NCBI RefSeq assembly: GCF_002412165.1 | Contig: NZ_NXIA01000001.1 | Coordinates: 124,001 to 188,000, forward strand | From: Curtobacterium sp. 'Ferrero' | Lineage (GTDB): Bacteria > Actinomycetota > Actinomycetes > Actinomycetales > Microbacteriaceae | Length of the DNA: 64,000 bases | Direction: 5' to 3' | Shown here: one piece after another, positions 53,374 through 62,856 of the stretch | Numbering within the stretch: position 1 is the stretch's first letter | Layout of the letters: every line of letters begins with the position of its first letter | The notes under the pieces: model-generated | Database searches by the model: none | What the model was told of the DNA's origin: nothing | The model's input: the letters and a program-made list of their open reading frames with translations, nothing else | Made by a program: the position numbers and the translations under genes

Positions 53374-54024
53374 TTACTCGGAGTCCGACTCGGACTCGGC
53401 GTCCTCGTCCGCGACCTCACCCTCGGCACCGGCCTCGGCGCCGGCCTCGGCGGCTTCCTCGTCGGCCGCGATGTCGTCGGCGGTCGCACGCGGGGTGACG
53501 ATCGAGACGACCAGGGTCTCCGGGTCGGTCTCGAGCTCGGCGCCGGCGGGCAGCTCGACCTCGGAGGCGCGGATCTGGGCGCCGTCCTGCAGGTCCTCGA
53601 CGTTCACGACGACGTGCTCCGGGATCTTCGTCGCCTCGACGAGCACGGTGAGCACGGAGGCCTCCTGCACGTGGATCGTGCCCGAGAACGACTCGCCCTC
53701 GATGACGACCGGGACGTCGACCGAGACCTTCTCGCCACGGCGCACGACGACGAGGTCGATGTGCTCGATGACCTGGCGCACCGGGTCGCGCTGGACGTCC
53801 TTGACGAGGGCGAGCTGCGCGGTGCCCTCGATGTCGAGGTCGATGATCGCGTTGGCGGTACGGACGATGAGCATCGTCTCGTGACCCGGGAGGGTGATGT
53901 GCTGCGGCTCGGTGCCGTGGCCGTAGACGACCGCGGGGATCTTGTCGTTCGCGCGGATCTTGCGGGCCGCGCCCTTGCCGAACTTGGTGCGGATCTCCGC
54001 TGCGAGCTTCGTGTTGTCGGCCAT
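53374..54024 (-). CDS. rplY: 50S ribosomal protein L25/general stress protein Ctc
   Basis: Binds 5S rRNA. 216 residues: an N-terminal L25 domain (RTKFGKGAARKIRANDKIPAV, then YGHGTEPQHITLPGHE), a C-terminal TL5/CTC domain (VDVPVVIEGESFSG, VNVEDLQDGAQIRASEVELP) and an acidic tail (EEAAEAGAEAGAEG and ESESDSE). The long form with tail is common in Actinobacteria. ATG 54024 has AGGAGG at good spacing. Confidence 0.96.
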   Translation of the reverse strand: MADNTKLAAEIRTKFGKGAARKIRANDKIPAVVYGHGTEPQHITLPGHETMLIVRTANAIIDLDIEGTAQLALVKDVQRDPVRQVIEHIDLVVVRRGEKVSVDVPVVIEGESFSGTIHVQEASVLTVLVEATKIPEHVVVNVEDLQDGAQIRASEVELPAGAELETDPETLVVSIVTPRATADDIAADEEAAEAGAEAGAEGEVADEDAESESDSE

Positions 54025-54226
54025 GGTGCCTCCTGGTGTCGTGGTCGACGCCGGGGTGCCGGCATCGGGGGTCTGTGGTGTTGCAACTCGAACGCGTGTG
54101 CGCGTGAGGAACGCTCCCAGGACTGGGCCGGGTCTCCCACCGCGTCGATCACGGCCGCGCGCTGCGCGGCCCTCGCCGAAGTCAGTCGCCAAGCCTACCA
54201 GGCCCGGACCGGGCGTGTCGCACCGT

Positions 54227-55237
54227 TCACCGGCGCCGACGCTCGCGCGCCGCCACCAGGTCCTCGCGGGCGCGGTCGCTGGCGGCCTCGGCGTCGTCGC
54301 GCGCCTCGCGCAGCCGATCGGTCTCACGAGCGAGGTCCGCGAGCCTCCCGTCGATCTCCTCCAGCTCCGCCACCAGCGCGGCTCGCCGCTCGTCGAGTCC
54401 GCTGCGCCGCTGCTCGGCGTCGTCGAGCGCCTCCTCCGCCGCGTCGAGCGCGGCGTCGGCCTGCCGCGACGCGCGTCGGGCGTCGGCTTCCGCCCGGCGC
54501 GCAGCACCGCGATCGGGCACGGGCACGTCCTCGTCCGGTTGCTCCGCAGCCTCGGAGGAACGGACCGCTGCGGCCGGACCGGTCCGCCGGGAGGCCCGGG
54601 TCGGCCGTGCAGCGTCGCCGCCGGTCTCGACGTGGTCGCCCCGGTCGGTTCCGCGGCCGTTCCGCCGTGTCTGCTTTCGCGCGCGGGCGCTGTCGATCGG
54701 GATCGGCGCCGCGTCCGACCCGCCCCACGCGTCCGGCACCGTGTCCGGGTCGGCGAGGGCTCCGTCGAGGTCGACATCGTCGAACCCGGTGCTCTCGAGG
54801 GGTCGGACGAGCAGCCCGGAACGGACCGCCGCGGCGGCGTGCGGGTCCATCATCGCGGCCTCGATCGTCGCGGCCACCTGGTCGAGCACCGCGCCGGTCA
54901 CCTCGTGCCCCGCCGCCGCCGCGAGCGTCGCCCCGCGTTCGGTCATCCCGCGGACCAGTCGGGCTCGCTGCTTCCGGAGGGTGGCGATCTCGTCGGGGTC
55001 CGCGTCAGCCTGGGCCCGTCGGAGCGCCGGCCCGAGGTCGATGGCCTCGTCGAGGGCGTCGTCGTGCACGAGCAGGTCGACGACCCAGGCCGCCGGCGCG
55101 GGCTTCCGGAGCGACCCGATGCGGGTCGCGAGGGCACGGTCGTCCTTCTGGACGGCACGCTGGCGTTCGGTGCGGACACGCACGAAGTCGCTGGGGGCCA
55201 CGAGCAGCAGCTCCCCGGCGACCTCGCTGAACTCCAT
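54227..55237 (-). CDS. Coiled-coil protein of an unnamed actinobacterial family
   Basis: 336 residues. The N-terminal region DFVRVRTERQRAVQKDDRALATRIGSLRKPAPAAWVVDLL-like pattern (short segments: IGSLRKPAPAAWVVDLLV) is one I have met in hypothetical actinobacterial proteins, where a R-x-x-x-A-x-x-L-R-KP-AWxxN motif is typical. The middle is disordered and charged. The C-terminal 110 residues (from about 225) are strongly predicted coiled coil, rich in Ala, Arg, Glu and Asp. No catalytic motif is seen. Role unknown. It lies directly before the unassigned pair at 55254-56169. Confidence 0.7.
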   Translation of the reverse strand: MEFSEVAGELLLVAPSDFVRVRTERQRAVQKDDRALATRIGSLRKPAPAAWVVDLLVHDDALDEAIDLGPALRRAQADADPDEIATLRKQRARLVRGMTERGATLAAAAGHEVTGAVLDQVAATIEAAMMDPHAAAAVRSGLLVRPLESTGFDDVDLDGALADPDTVPDAWGGSDAAPIPIDSARARKQTRRNGRGTDRGDHVETGGDAARPTRASRRTGPAAAVRSSEAAEQPDEDVPVPDRGAARRAEADARRASRQADAALDAAEEALDDAEQRRSGLDERRAALVAELEEIDGRLADLARETDRLREARDDAEAASDRAREDLVAARERRRR

Positions 55238-55253
55238 CTGGACTGCGCCTCGG

Positions 55254-55991
55254 TCAGTACTGTTCGAGCCGGTCGGCGCGCGCAGGGACAGCTGTACCGG
55301 GCTCGCTCACCACGTACCCGAGCTCACGCAGCGCATCAGCTGCTGCTCTGGGATCATCACGTGTCGCAACGGCGGCTTGGATGGATCGGAAGCGACGTCG
55401 CCCAGCTGCCATGAGCTGTTGAGCGGTCTCGGCATGCTGTATCCCGAACTCGTGGATGAGCATCTCGAAGACGTCCTCCAGAGTCGGACGGTGACGCTGT
55501 CCGCCGAGGGGGAAGTGCAACGTTGAGATGCGCGGGATCTTCCCTCTGCTCGAATCCTTGGCGCGGCGTTTCCCACGCTTCGTCCGGGCCATCATCATGG
55601 CCCAGACGACTTCATCTCGATGCGCGTGCACGTTGAGGTGAGCGACCGGGACCGAATCGTGAGCACCACGCAAGTAGTCGTAGTGGAACAGCGGCTCGTT
55701 CACGTTCTCGACGCGAACGGTGAACGCCGACTGTTCGATTGCGAGGTAACGCTGCTCCGAGTTCCAACGGCACCGAAACTCCACGAGAAGTCGCAGCAAC
55801 ACCTCCCCCTCGACGACCAGCGGGATCCCGAGTGCCTCGGACTGAGCTACGACGATCTGCGGACGCGACGACGACGTTCCAACCTGGACCCCGAAGCCGA
55901 CCGGCTGCCCGAGTATCCCGGAGCTGGTGTCAATGAGCTCTTGAGCGAAGGCATGCACACGGGCGGCGAGGCCGTCCTGGATTTCAGGCAT
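55254..55991 (-). CDS. Hypothetical protein, second gene of a two-gene module
   Basis: 245 residues, no membrane segment. I recognise no domain. Visible features: a beta-rich N-terminal two-thirds (VVAQSEALGIPLVVEGEVLLR, QRYLAIEQSAFTV), HYDYLRGAHDSVPVAHLNVHAH with a His cluster, a basic ARTKRGKRRAKDSSRGK stretch, then a helical C-terminus (LEDVFEMLIHEFGIQH). Codon use is less GC3-biased than its neighbours. ATG 55991 overlaps the end of the small upstream gene by eight bases and has GAGGGAG just upstream. Together they resemble an antitoxin-toxin layout, but neither sequence proves it. Confidence 0.65.
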   Translation of the reverse strand: MPEIQDGLAARVHAFAQELIDTSSGILGQPVGFGVQVGTSSSRPQIVVAQSEALGIPLVVEGEVLLRLLVEFRCRWNSEQRYLAIEQSAFTVRVENVNEPLFHYDYLRGAHDSVPVAHLNVHAHRDEVVWAMMMARTKRGKRRAKDSSRGKIPRISTLHFPLGGQRHRPTLEDVFEMLIHEFGIQHAETAQQLMAAGRRRFRSIQAAVATRDDPRAAADALRELGYVVSEPGTAVPARADRLEQY

Positions 55992-56169
55992 CTCCCTCGA
56001 GGAAGTCGAGCTCGTTGAGCGCCCGAAGGATCGCCTGCTCGTCCGGGTCCAGCTGGTAGGTCGCGCCCTTTGCACGGATGACATCGAGCGTCATGTGCGC
56101 GCGCTCGAGGAGCGCAGATCGCTTTTCCGCGATCGACTGGCTGTCCAAGTACGTCACCGTGGGGACCAT
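55984..56169 (-). CDS. Small 61-residue protein, first gene of the two-gene module
   Basis: 61 residues, mostly helical: KRSALLERAHMTLDVIRAKG followed by TYQLDPDEQAILRALNELDFL. No DNA-binding motif is certain. The CAGGAGG six bases before ATG 56169 is one of the strongest ribosome sites in the window. A GTTTC/GAAAC inverted repeat lies just upstream. Size, order and overlap with the following gene are antitoxin-like. Confidence 0.7.
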   Translation of the reverse strand: MVPTVTYLDSQSIAEKRSALLERAHMTLDVIRAKGATYQLDPDEQAILRALNELDFLEGDA

Positions 56170-56180
56170 GAATGCCTCCT

Positions 56181-56198
56181 GTTTCTTGTTCCGGAAAC
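56181..56198. promoter_or_regulatory. Inverted repeat GTTTC-n8-GAAAC before the two-gene module
   Basis: GTTTC (56181-56185) and GAAAC (56194-56198) are inverted around an 8-base spacer, between the ribosome site of the small gene and a TATGGT-like -10 on the minus strand. A possible autoregulatory operator. Confidence 0.4.
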
Positions 56199-56256
56199 CA
56201 TACTGACGTGAGCCACCGACAGCACGTTCTTCGAATGCATGTCGAGTGTGATCCCA

Positions 56257-57609
56257 TCACCAGTCGTGGACGGTGCCGTCGGCGAGTCGGTTGAACGGCA
56301 GGTACGCCTGCTCGTACGGGTACTTGCCGGCCTCGTCCACGTCGAGCGAGACGCCCAGGCCCGGCTCGTCACCCGGGTGCAGGTAGCCGTCGGTGAAGGT
56401 GAACGTCTGCCGGAACACCTGGTTCGTCTTCGGGCCGTGCTGCATGTACTCCTGGATGCCGAAGTTGTGGATCGCGAGCCCGAGGTGCATCTGCGCCGCC
56501 AGTCCCACCGGGGAGATGTCGGTCGGCCCGTGGAACCCGGACTTGATCTGGTACATCGCCGCGTAGTCCATCGTCTTGCGCAGCGGACTGATCCCACCCA
56601 TGTGCGTGACGGCCCCGCGGACGTAGTCGATCAGCTGGTCGCGGATGATGTCCTTGAAGTCCCAGATCGTGTTGAACACCTCACCGATCGCCAGCGGTGT
56701 CGTGGTGTGCTGGCGGACGAGCTTGAGCGCTTCCTGGTTCTCGGCCGGCGTGCAGTCCTCGAGCCAGAACAGGTCGTAGGGCTCCAGGCTCTTGCCGAGC
56801 TTCGCGGCCTGCAGCGGCGTCATCCGGTGGTGGCCGTCGTGCAGCAGCGGCAGCTCGGGGCCGAACTCGTTCCGCACGGCCTCGAACACGGTGGGCACGT
56901 GGCGCAGGTAGGCGCGGGTGTCCCAGTCCTCCATCGCCGGGTACGCGCCGCGCTGGGCGGGCTCGAAGTCGTACCGGACACCGGCGTTGCCCTCGGTGGT
57001 CCTATTCGAGGCGATGCCGTAGATCGACTCCAACCCGGGCACACCGGTCTGGACGCGGATCGACCGGTACCCCTCCTCCTGGTGCTGCCGGATCGAGTCG
57101 AACAGCTCCGGCAGCTCCTTGCCCGACGCGTGCCCGTACGCCATCAGCCCGGTCCGGGAGGCGCCACCGAGCAGCTGGTAGACCGGCATCCCGGCGACCT
57201 TGCCCTTGATGTCCCAGAGCGCCATGTCCACCGCGGCGATCGCGGCCATCGTCACCGGGCCACGGCGCCAGTACGAGGACCGGTACAGGAACTGCCAGGC
57301 ATCCTCGATCCGGCTCGCGTCGCGGCCGACCAACAGCGGCACGACGTGCTCGGACAGGTACGCCGCGACCGCGAGCTCACGACCGTTCAACGTCGCGTCG
57401 CCGAGTCCCGTGACGCCGTCCACGGTGGTGATCTTCAGCGTCACGAAGTTCCGGTTCGGGCTCGTGACGATGACCTCGGCCCGATCGATCAACTGCCCGC
57501 GGTCGGCCGACGCCCACGTGTCCGGACGACCCGATGTCGGATCGGTCGCCGCGCCGGCGTCGGTCGCACCCGGCAACGGAGCTGCGGGGTTCGTCGTGGT
57601 GTCGGTCAT
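56257..57609 (-). CDS. manD: D-mannonate dehydratase family enzyme (ManD/RspA, enolase superfamily)
   Basis: Dehydrates D-mannonate (or D-gluconate) to 2-keto-3-deoxygluconate, Mg-dependent. 450 residues: [21 protein letters not shown] at the capping domain, [40 protein letters not shown] (metal Asp plus His/Arg), [14 protein letters not shown] (metal Glu), [15 protein letters not shown] (metal Glu), [11 protein letters not shown] and [19 protein letters not shown]. About 35 extra residues precede the fold. It is the last gene of the operon, and its ATG overlaps the upstream stop as ATGA. Confidence 0.9.
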   Translation of the reverse strand: MTDTTTNPAAPLPGATDAGAATDPTSGRPDTWASADRGQLIDRAEVIVTSPNRNFVTLKITTVDGVTGLGDATLNGRELAVAAYLSEHVVPLLVGRDASRIEDAWQFLYRSSYWRRGPVTMAAIAAVDMALWDIKGKVAGMPVYQLLGGASRTGLMAYGHASGKELPELFDSIRQHQEEGYRSIRVQTGVPGLESIYGIASNRTTEGNAGVRYDFEPAQRGAYPAMEDWDTRAYLRHVPTVFEAVRNEFGPELPLLHDGHHRMTPLQAAKLGKSLEPYDLFWLEDCTPAENQEALKLVRQHTTTPLAIGEVFNTIWDFKDIIRDQLIDYVRGAVTHMGGISPLRKTMDYAAMYQIKSGFHGPTDISPVGLAAQMHLGLAIHNFGIQEYMQHGPKTNQVFRQTFTFTDGYLHPGDEPGLGVSLDVDEAGKYPYEQAYLPFNRLADGTVHDW

Positions 57610-58904
57610 GCGTGGACTCCTTCGTCGGCGCCGAGGTGGGCGGGTGTCGTGGGGGCTGCGGCGCGCGCTGCCCGGATGCGGTCGGCCGCCGCGGTCACGG
57701 CGGCGGCCACGGGGGTCGTGTCGAGGTCCGGAGCGACGACACCGAGCACGTCGTGCACGTCCGAGTCTGGCCCGGGGGCTCCGGCGTCGTCCACGAGTCC
57801 GGACTGCGCGGTGACGTGGAGCCACCAGGCGGCGAGCGCCGTCGCTGCGCCGGGTCCGGTGCCGGCGTCGGGGTCCCGGGCGAGGCGGTGGCGCAGCACG
57901 TCGACCACGCGGACGGGGAGCTTCTGGGAGCCGCCGGCTGCGATCTGCCGGAGGGTGTGCCGGATGCGCGGGTTCGCGAACCGGTCGACGAGGGCACGTC
58001 GGGCGGCGGTCACCTCGGCGTCGGGGAGCGGGAGTTCGGCAGCGGCCTCGTCCCAGAGCTGCTCGACGGCGCTGCGGCAGCGCGGGTCGTCCATGGCATC
58101 GGCGACGGTCTCGTGCCCGAGGAGCAGCCCGAGGTACGCCAGCAGGGAGTGGGACCCGTTGAGCAGCCAGAGCTTGCGCTGCTCGTACGGTGTGACGTCG
58201 TCGACGAGGCGGACGCCCGCGGTCTCCCAGGCCGGCCGGTCGATGCCGTCGAAGCGGTCCTCGAGCACCCACTCGGCGAACGGCTCGGTGACCACGGGCA
58301 CGCGGTCACGGGCGAGCGCCCCGGGCAGGTCTGCGATCGACGTGACGTCGGCGTCGGTGGTGGCGGGGGTGATGCGGTCGACCATGGAGCTGGGGAACGC
58401 GACGTTCGACTCGATCCAGGCGCGGAGGTCCGCGTCGCCGACGGCGTCGAGCACCGCCGACCGCAGGACGTCGCCGTTGTGGCTCAGGTTGTCGAGCGAC
58501 ACGAGCGCGATCCGCCCGGCGCCGGCGGCACGCCGGGCGTCGAGCCCCGCGACCAGGCGGGCCGGGACGTCCGAGCCGGGGCGGTAGCCCTGTTCCGTGA
58601 CCGTGAGCGTGACGATGGTGGTGTCCGGGGACGCGACCACGCGCCTCCAGGCCCCGTCGTCGCTGCCCGCGTGGGCCGCCACGATCGCGTCGACCACCTC
58701 GGCGTGGTCGCCGTCGGCGCCACGGGTGACCAGCGTGTACCGGCAGTCCTGCGCGGCCAGTGCCTCGGCCGCCGCCGGTGAGCGACCGGTGAACGCGGTG
58801 ATGCCCCACGGCTGTCCGGCTGCGTGCGCCGTGTACCAGGCGAGGTGGGCGCGTGCGAAGGCGCCCACCCCGAGGTGGACGATGCCGGGGCGACGGTCGC
58901 TCAC
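57606..58904 (-). CDS. Mannitol dehydrogenase family oxidoreductase (fructuronate reductase, UxuB-like)
   Basis: NAD-dependent long-chain polyol dehydrogenase, 432 residues. [17 protein letters not shown] is the nucleotide-binding start; [24 protein letters not shown], and the catalytic [18 protein letters not shown] (Lys, Asn, His) follow. [22 protein letters not shown] ends the domain. Beside ManD, the likely reaction is D-fructuronate to D-mannonate (UxuB), though mannitol or altronate relatives cannot be excluded. GTG 58904 overlaps the upstream stop as GTGA. Confidence 0.88.
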   Translation of the reverse strand: MSDRRPGIVHLGVGAFARAHLAWYTAHAAGQPWGITAFTGRSPAAAEALAAQDCRYTLVTRGADGDHAEVVDAIVAAHAGSDDGAWRRVVASPDTTIVTLTVTEQGYRPGSDVPARLVAGLDARRAAGAGRIALVSLDNLSHNGDVLRSAVLDAVGDADLRAWIESNVAFPSSMVDRITPATTDADVTSIADLPGALARDRVPVVTEPFAEWVLEDRFDGIDRPAWETAGVRLVDDVTPYEQRKLWLLNGSHSLLAYLGLLLGHETVADAMDDPRCRSAVEQLWDEAAAELPLPDAEVTAARRALVDRFANPRIRHTLRQIAAGGSQKLPVRVVDVLRHRLARDPDAGTGPGAATALAAWWLHVTAQSGLVDDAGAPGPDSDVHDVLGVVAPDLDTTPVAAAVTAAADRIRAARAAAPTTPAHLGADEGVHA

Positions 58905-59788
58905 GCCGCCACCGGGACGAGCGAACGCAGGTACGCGAGGTTGTCGGCCGTCCGCTCCGCGAGTGGGAGGGCGGTGGAGAAGTCCTCGATGGTGACCCAG
59001 CCGTCGTAGCCGTGCTGCCGCAGCGCGTCGAGGTACTCGGCGACCGAGGCCTGGCCGTCCCGGAGCGGTGCCCACTCGTTCTGCCAGATCCGGCTGCCGT
59101 CGGCCCGGGTGTCGCCGGTGTCCACCCATCGGGCGTTCTTCACGTGGGCGTGCGCCAGGTACGGGCCGAGCAGCTCGAACGCGGCGAGGTGGTCCTCCTG
59201 CCCCTCGATGACGAGGTTGCCGAGGTCGTGGATGACGCCGACGTGTGCCGGGTCGAGGCCGTCGACGAGCCGGAGCGCCGCCGACGCGGAGGGGGTGATC
59301 GTCATGTGGTGCAGTTCGACGAGCGCCTTGACGCCGAGCTCGGTAGCGCGGCCGGTCGCCCACTCCAGGTCGGCCCGGGTGCGGTCGAACATCTGGGCGT
59401 AGGTCTCACCGGTGCGCTCGCGCTCCTGCCGGTAGTGCGGCATGGTGACGCGGACTTGCCGGGCGCCGAGCTCCGCGGTGACCCGGAGCATGGTCTCGAC
59501 GCCGTCGTGGTCGGACACCTGCTGGTACCCGCCGATGCCGGAGTACTCCAGGCCGGCGGCGTCGGTGACCCGGGCGATCTCGCCGACGCGGTCGGCGATG
59601 CCGGTGAACTGCCACGTCGACTTGTTGCCCGCCCAGAACGACCGAGCGGCCGGGACCTCGGCGTCGTCCGCGGGGCGGTCGTCGACGATGCGCCACTCGA
59701 TGCCGTCCCAGCCCTGCTCCGCCAGGGTCTGCGCTGCCTCGGACGGGGTCCAGTCCGGGGTGGAGGCGGTGAACACGGAGAACTTCAT
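58901..59788 (-). CDS. Sugar phosphate isomerase/epimerase (TIM barrel)
   Basis: 295 residues of the xylose-isomerase-like TIM-barrel superfamily. MKFSVFTASTPDWTPSEAAQ and LAEQGWDGIEWRIVDD open the barrel; VELHHMTITPSASAALRLVD, VIHDLGNLVIEGQED, LAHAHVKNARWVD and GWVTIEDFS carry likely metal ligands (Glu, Asp, His, Glu). Its role in this operon is probably isomerising or epimerising an oxidised sugar from the adjacent dehydrogenase; the substrate is unknown. ATG 59788 overlaps the previous stop. Confidence 0.85.
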   Translation of the reverse strand: MKFSVFTASTPDWTPSEAAQTLAEQGWDGIEWRIVDDRPADDAEVPAARSFWAGNKSTWQFTGIADRVGEIARVTDAAGLEYSGIGGYQQVSDHDGVETMLRVTAELGARQVRVTMPHYRQERERTGETYAQMFDRTRADLEWATGRATELGVKALVELHHMTITPSASAALRLVDGLDPAHVGVIHDLGNLVIEGQEDHLAAFELLGPYLAHAHVKNARWVDTGDTRADGSRIWQNEWAPLRDGQASVAEYLDALRQHGYDGWVTIEDFSTALPLAERTADNLAYLRSLVPVAA

Positions 59789-60996
59789 CGGGTGACTCCT
59801 TCTGCGTGGGTCGTTCCTCCTGCGTGGATCGCAGCGCCGACGACCGGCACCACGTCGTCGTACTCGCCGTCGATCACGTCGTCGATCCGTACGGGTCGCC
59901 CGATCGTCGCGCTGACGTAGAGCCCGCGGACGGTGGCGAGCGACACGAGGGCGGCGTCGACCGTCACACCGGGTTCCCGGCCCTCGCGGATCGCGGCGAC
60001 GATGTCGGTGTACTGCCGTGCGTGTCCGGCGACGAAGTGGTCGGGCTCGGCCGGACCGCCGACGACGTGTTCGGGCGGGACGACGTCGGACTTCTGGTCG
60101 ACGGCGTCCGCGACGGCGGTGGTGTTGGCCGTGGTCGACGCGGACTCGAGCGTCGCGGTGTCCGGTGCGACGTGGAAGTAGGCGAGCCGGTCGTCGTCGA
60201 CGATCGCGGAACCGTGGGTGCCGTACACGGCGTACCGCGCGGAGAGCCCCGGGTAGGCGGCCGTGGTGCAGTGGATCACGCCGAGCGCGCCGTCCCGGAA
60301 CCGGACGGTGGCGACGGCGGTGTCCTCGACCTCGATCCGGTCGTGCGCGAGGAGCCCGGTCTGCGCCGAGATCTCCTCGGGTCGGCCGAGCGCCCAGACG
60401 AGCAGGTCGACGGTGTGCACGCCCTGGTTCATGACCGCACCGCCGCCGTCGAGCTCCCACGTCCCGCGCCAGTCGCCCGAGTCGTAGTAGCCCTGCGACC
60501 GGTACCAGGCGACGCTCGCGACGCCGGAGGTGACCGTGCCGAAGGAGCCGTCGTGCGCGGCGCCCGCCACCGCGACGGAGGCCGGGTCGAAGCGGTGCTG
60601 GCTGATGACGCTCGTCACCAGGCCGCGCGCACGGGCGTCCGCTGCGAGGGCGGCGATCTGCCGGGCGCGCGGCATGGTGGTGTCGAGCGGCTTCTCGATG
60701 ACGACGTGCTTGCCCGCGGCGAGCGCCGCCTCGGCCAGCTGCACGTGCATGCCGGACGGCGAGCAGATCGCGACGACGTCGATGTCGGCCTGGTCGATCG
60801 CCTCCTCGATGGTCTCGGTCGTGATCGGCCGGACGACGCCCATCGACTCGAGCTCGTCGGCGGCGCTCGTGGCCGCGGCGGGGATCGCGTCGACGAGGGC
60901 GACGACCTCGAGGTCCGGGTGCTGGACGGCGACGCGGGCGTGGTGGCGCCCGATGACGCCGGCGCCGACGACGGCGAGCTTCAGTGGGATGGTCAT
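59785..60996 (-). CDS. Gfo/Idh/MocA family oxidoreductase
   Basis: NAD(P)-dependent sugar dehydrogenase, 403 residues. LKLAVVGAGVIGRHHARVA is the Rossmann glycine motif; GKHVVIEKPLDTTMPRAR holds the conserved EKP with the catalytic Lys; GDWRGTWELDGGGAVMNQGVH-type sequence (WELDGGGAVMNQGVHTVD) and a C-terminal beta sheet complete the fold. It pairs with the two TIM-barrel isomerases on either side, a common oxidise-epimerise-reduce module for unusual sugars. ATG 60996 overlaps the preceding stop. Confidence 0.9.
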   Translation of the reverse strand: MTIPLKLAVVGAGVIGRHHARVAVQHPDLEVVALVDAIPAAATSAADELESMGVVRPITTETIEEAIDQADIDVVAICSPSGMHVQLAEAALAAGKHVVIEKPLDTTMPRARQIAALAADARARGLVTSVISQHRFDPASVAVAGAAHDGSFGTVTSGVASVAWYRSQGYYDSGDWRGTWELDGGGAVMNQGVHTVDLLVWALGRPEEISAQTGLLAHDRIEVEDTAVATVRFRDGALGVIHCTTAAYPGLSARYAVYGTHGSAIVDDDRLAYFHVAPDTATLESASTTANTTAVADAVDQKSDVVPPEHVVGGPAEPDHFVAGHARQYTDIVAAIREGREPGVTVDAALVSLATVRGLYVSATIGRPVRIDDVIDGEYDDVVPVVGAAIHAGGTTHAEGVTR

Positions 60997-61832
60997 CGCA
61001 GGGTGACTCCGATCTGGTCGGTGAGGGAGCGGAAGGCGCGTCCAGCGCGACCGAAGGCCGCGGGGCCGGAGAACCCTCCGAGGTGGGTGAAGTCGCTGAG
61101 GTGCGGTTCGAGGGAGGCGTACCCGGAGTACCCGGCGTCGCGGAGCGCGGTGAGGGTCTCGAGCAGTTCGCCGTCACCCTCGCCCGCCGGGACGACCGAG
61201 GAGTCGGCGGCGAGCGCGTCCTTGACCTGGAGGTAGTCGACGTACGGGGCGAGACGCTCCCAGCCGTCGGTGAAGGGCTTGACGCCGCACTGCACGTAGT
61301 TGGCGTTGTCCCAGGCGAGCCGGAGTGCGCTCGACCCGACGCTCTCGACGATGTCGAGCACCCGGTCGGGCACGTCGCCGTAGATGTCCTTCTCGTTCTC
61401 GTGCAGCAGCGTCACTCCCTCGCGTTCGGCGAGGTCGGCGAGCGCGCGCATCCGCGTGAGGACGTCGTCGCGGACGTCCTCGGGTGCACGTCCCTCGAAG
61501 TAGAACGAGAAGATGCGGATGTTCGTGGTGCCGAGGGCGTGCGCCGCGGCGATCGCCCGGCCGAGGCGACCGACCTCGTGCTCGACGGGCTCGTCGACCG
61601 GCACCTTGCCGATCGGCGAGGCGATGGCGGACACGGTCTGCCCGCGCTCCTCGAGCATGCGGTGGAGTCCGGCGAGCTGGTCCTCGTCGAGGTCGACGAC
61701 GTTCACTCCCCAGGCGCTCCGCACCTCGATCGCGCTGGCGCCGAGTGCCTGCAGCACGGCGACCTGGATCGCCGGGTCGGCGTCGATCTCGTCGCCGAAG
61801 CCGGAGAGCTCCCACGTGGGTTGGTCGGTCAT
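60993..61832 (-). CDS. Sugar phosphate isomerase/epimerase (TIM barrel), second copy
   Basis: 279 residues, same superfamily as the protein at 58901 but clearly distinct. Opening LSGFGDEIDADPAIQ and IEVRSAWGVNVVDL are typical of a sugar isomerase subgroup; TLLHENEKDIYGDVPDR, LAWDNANYVQCG, YLQVKDALA and YASLEPHLSDF supply Glu/Asp/Lys/Glu positions. The substrate is unknown. The 76-base gap before it (towards the permease) contains family A copy 9. Confidence 0.85.
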   Translation of the reverse strand: MTDQPTWELSGFGDEIDADPAIQVAVLQALGASAIEVRSAWGVNVVDLDEDQLAGLHRMLEERGQTVSAIASPIGKVPVDEPVEHEVGRLGRAIAAAHALGTTNIRIFSFYFEGRAPEDVRDDVLTRMRALADLAEREGVTLLHENEKDIYGDVPDRVLDIVESVGSSALRLAWDNANYVQCGVKPFTDGWERLAPYVDYLQVKDALAADSSVVPAGEGDGELLETLTALRDAGYSGYASLEPHLSDFTHLGGFSGPAAFGRAGRAFRSLTDQIGVTLR

Positions 61833-61846
61833 GGTGTCCTTTCCTG

Positions 61847-61892
61847 TCGGACGGGAGGCGCGTGGCGGGGCCGCACCGTGCCTCCCGTCCGA
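61847..61892. repeat. Family A palindrome, copy 9, inside the sugar-acid operon
   Basis: 13-bp perfect arms (61847-61859 and 61880-61892) with a 20-base loop whose ends still resemble the inner arm. It is the only copy between co-directional genes of one operon, between the second permease and the isomerase. Confidence 0.75.
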
Positions 61893-61908
61893 TCGCTGGT
61901 TGCGTTCG

Positions 61909-62856
61909 CTACTTGACGGAGCCGGCCGTGAGGCCGCCGACCAGGTAGCGCTGGAAGATCAGGTAGAGCGCGACGACGGGCACGGCGCAGACGATCGACG
62001 CGGCCATCATCTGGCCGTAGATCGGGACGGCGCCGCCCTCCTGGGTGGTGCCGAGCACCTGCAGCACCACGGCGACGGTGCGCGTGTTCGGGGTCGTCAT
62101 GATCGTCGAGAACAGGACGTCGTTCCAGCCGAGGAGGAACGCGAAGATCGCGGACACGACGATGCCGGGCCACGACAGGGGCAGGACGACGCTCCGGAGG
62201 ATCCGGCCGCTGGACGCACCGTCGATGCGGGCGGCCTCCTCGAGCTCCTTCGGCAGACCGCGCAGGTAGGTGACCATGACCCAGGTCGAGAACGGCAGGG
62301 CGAACGTCAGGTAGGTGACGAAGAGCCCCCACCGGGTCCCGATGATCTGCACGCCGGTCGCACTCGCGATGTTCGAGAACACCACGAAGACGGGCAGGAG
62401 CAGGAGCGTCCCCGGGATCGACTGCAGGGCGAGGAGCCCGCGGAGGATCGTGAGGCGCCCGAGGAACCGGAACCGGACGAGGACGTAGGCGGTCGACACC
62501 GCGAGCGCGGCACTCGCCACCGCGACGGCGCCGGCGGTGAGGATGGAGTTCACCAGTCCCTGTCCCAGGGCGACCGTCGACCAGATGTTCACGTAGTTGG
62601 CGAGCGTGAACTCCGACGGGAAGTACTCGCCGCGGGCGACGGCGACGTCGGAGTTCACGGAGCCGAACAGGATGTAGAGCACCGGGACGGCGATGAACGC
62701 GATGATGACGGCGATGACGACGACGAGCAGCCAACGCGGCAGGAGCCGGGTGACGTCGGTGTCGTAGGGCCGCTTGGCCGGGCGGCCGTTCCGCGGCGCG
62801 GTGATGCTCTCGGTGAGCGTGGCGGTCGGACGGGTGCGGGTGGAGAAGGTGCTCAT
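61909..62856 (-). CDS. Carbohydrate ABC transporter permease (MalG type)
   Basis: 315 residues, six membrane helices. The EAA loop reads ELEEAARIDGASSGRILRSVVLPLSWPG, here given as ELEEAARIDGAS then PLSWPG, which contacts the ATPase. A long polar N-terminus (about 40 residues) precedes helix 1. The C-terminal FQRYLVGGLTAGSVK is the standard end for MalG-type permeases. ATG 62856 overlaps the stop of the first permease as ATGA. Confidence 0.92.
   Translation of the reverse strand: MSTFSTRTRPTATLTESITAPRNGRPAKRPYDTDVTRLLPRWLLVVVIAVIIAFIAVPVLYILFGSVNSDVAVARGEYFPSEFTLANYVNIWSTVALGQGLVNSILTAGAVAVASAALAVSTAYVLVRFRFLGRLTILRGLLALQSIPGTLLLLPVFVVFSNIASATGVQIIGTRWGLFVTYLTFALPFSTWVMVTYLRGLPKELEEAARIDGASSGRILRSVVLPLSWPGIVVSAIFAFLLGWNDVLFSTIMTTPNTRTVAVVLQVLGTTQEGGAVPIYGQMMAASIVCAVPVVALYLIFQRYLVGGLTAGSVK

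Noticed and set aside
50313-53498. A 1061-codon open frame on the plus strand, and similar long frames opposite iolD, iolA and enolase
   Set aside because: They lie wholly antisense to mfd or other real genes and have Arg/Asp/Gly/Val-rich shadow composition typical of very GC-rich DNA.
54025-54226. Additional gene between L25 and the coiled-coil gene
   Set aside because: Open frames here are short, lack a start with a ribosome site, and do not show coding composition.
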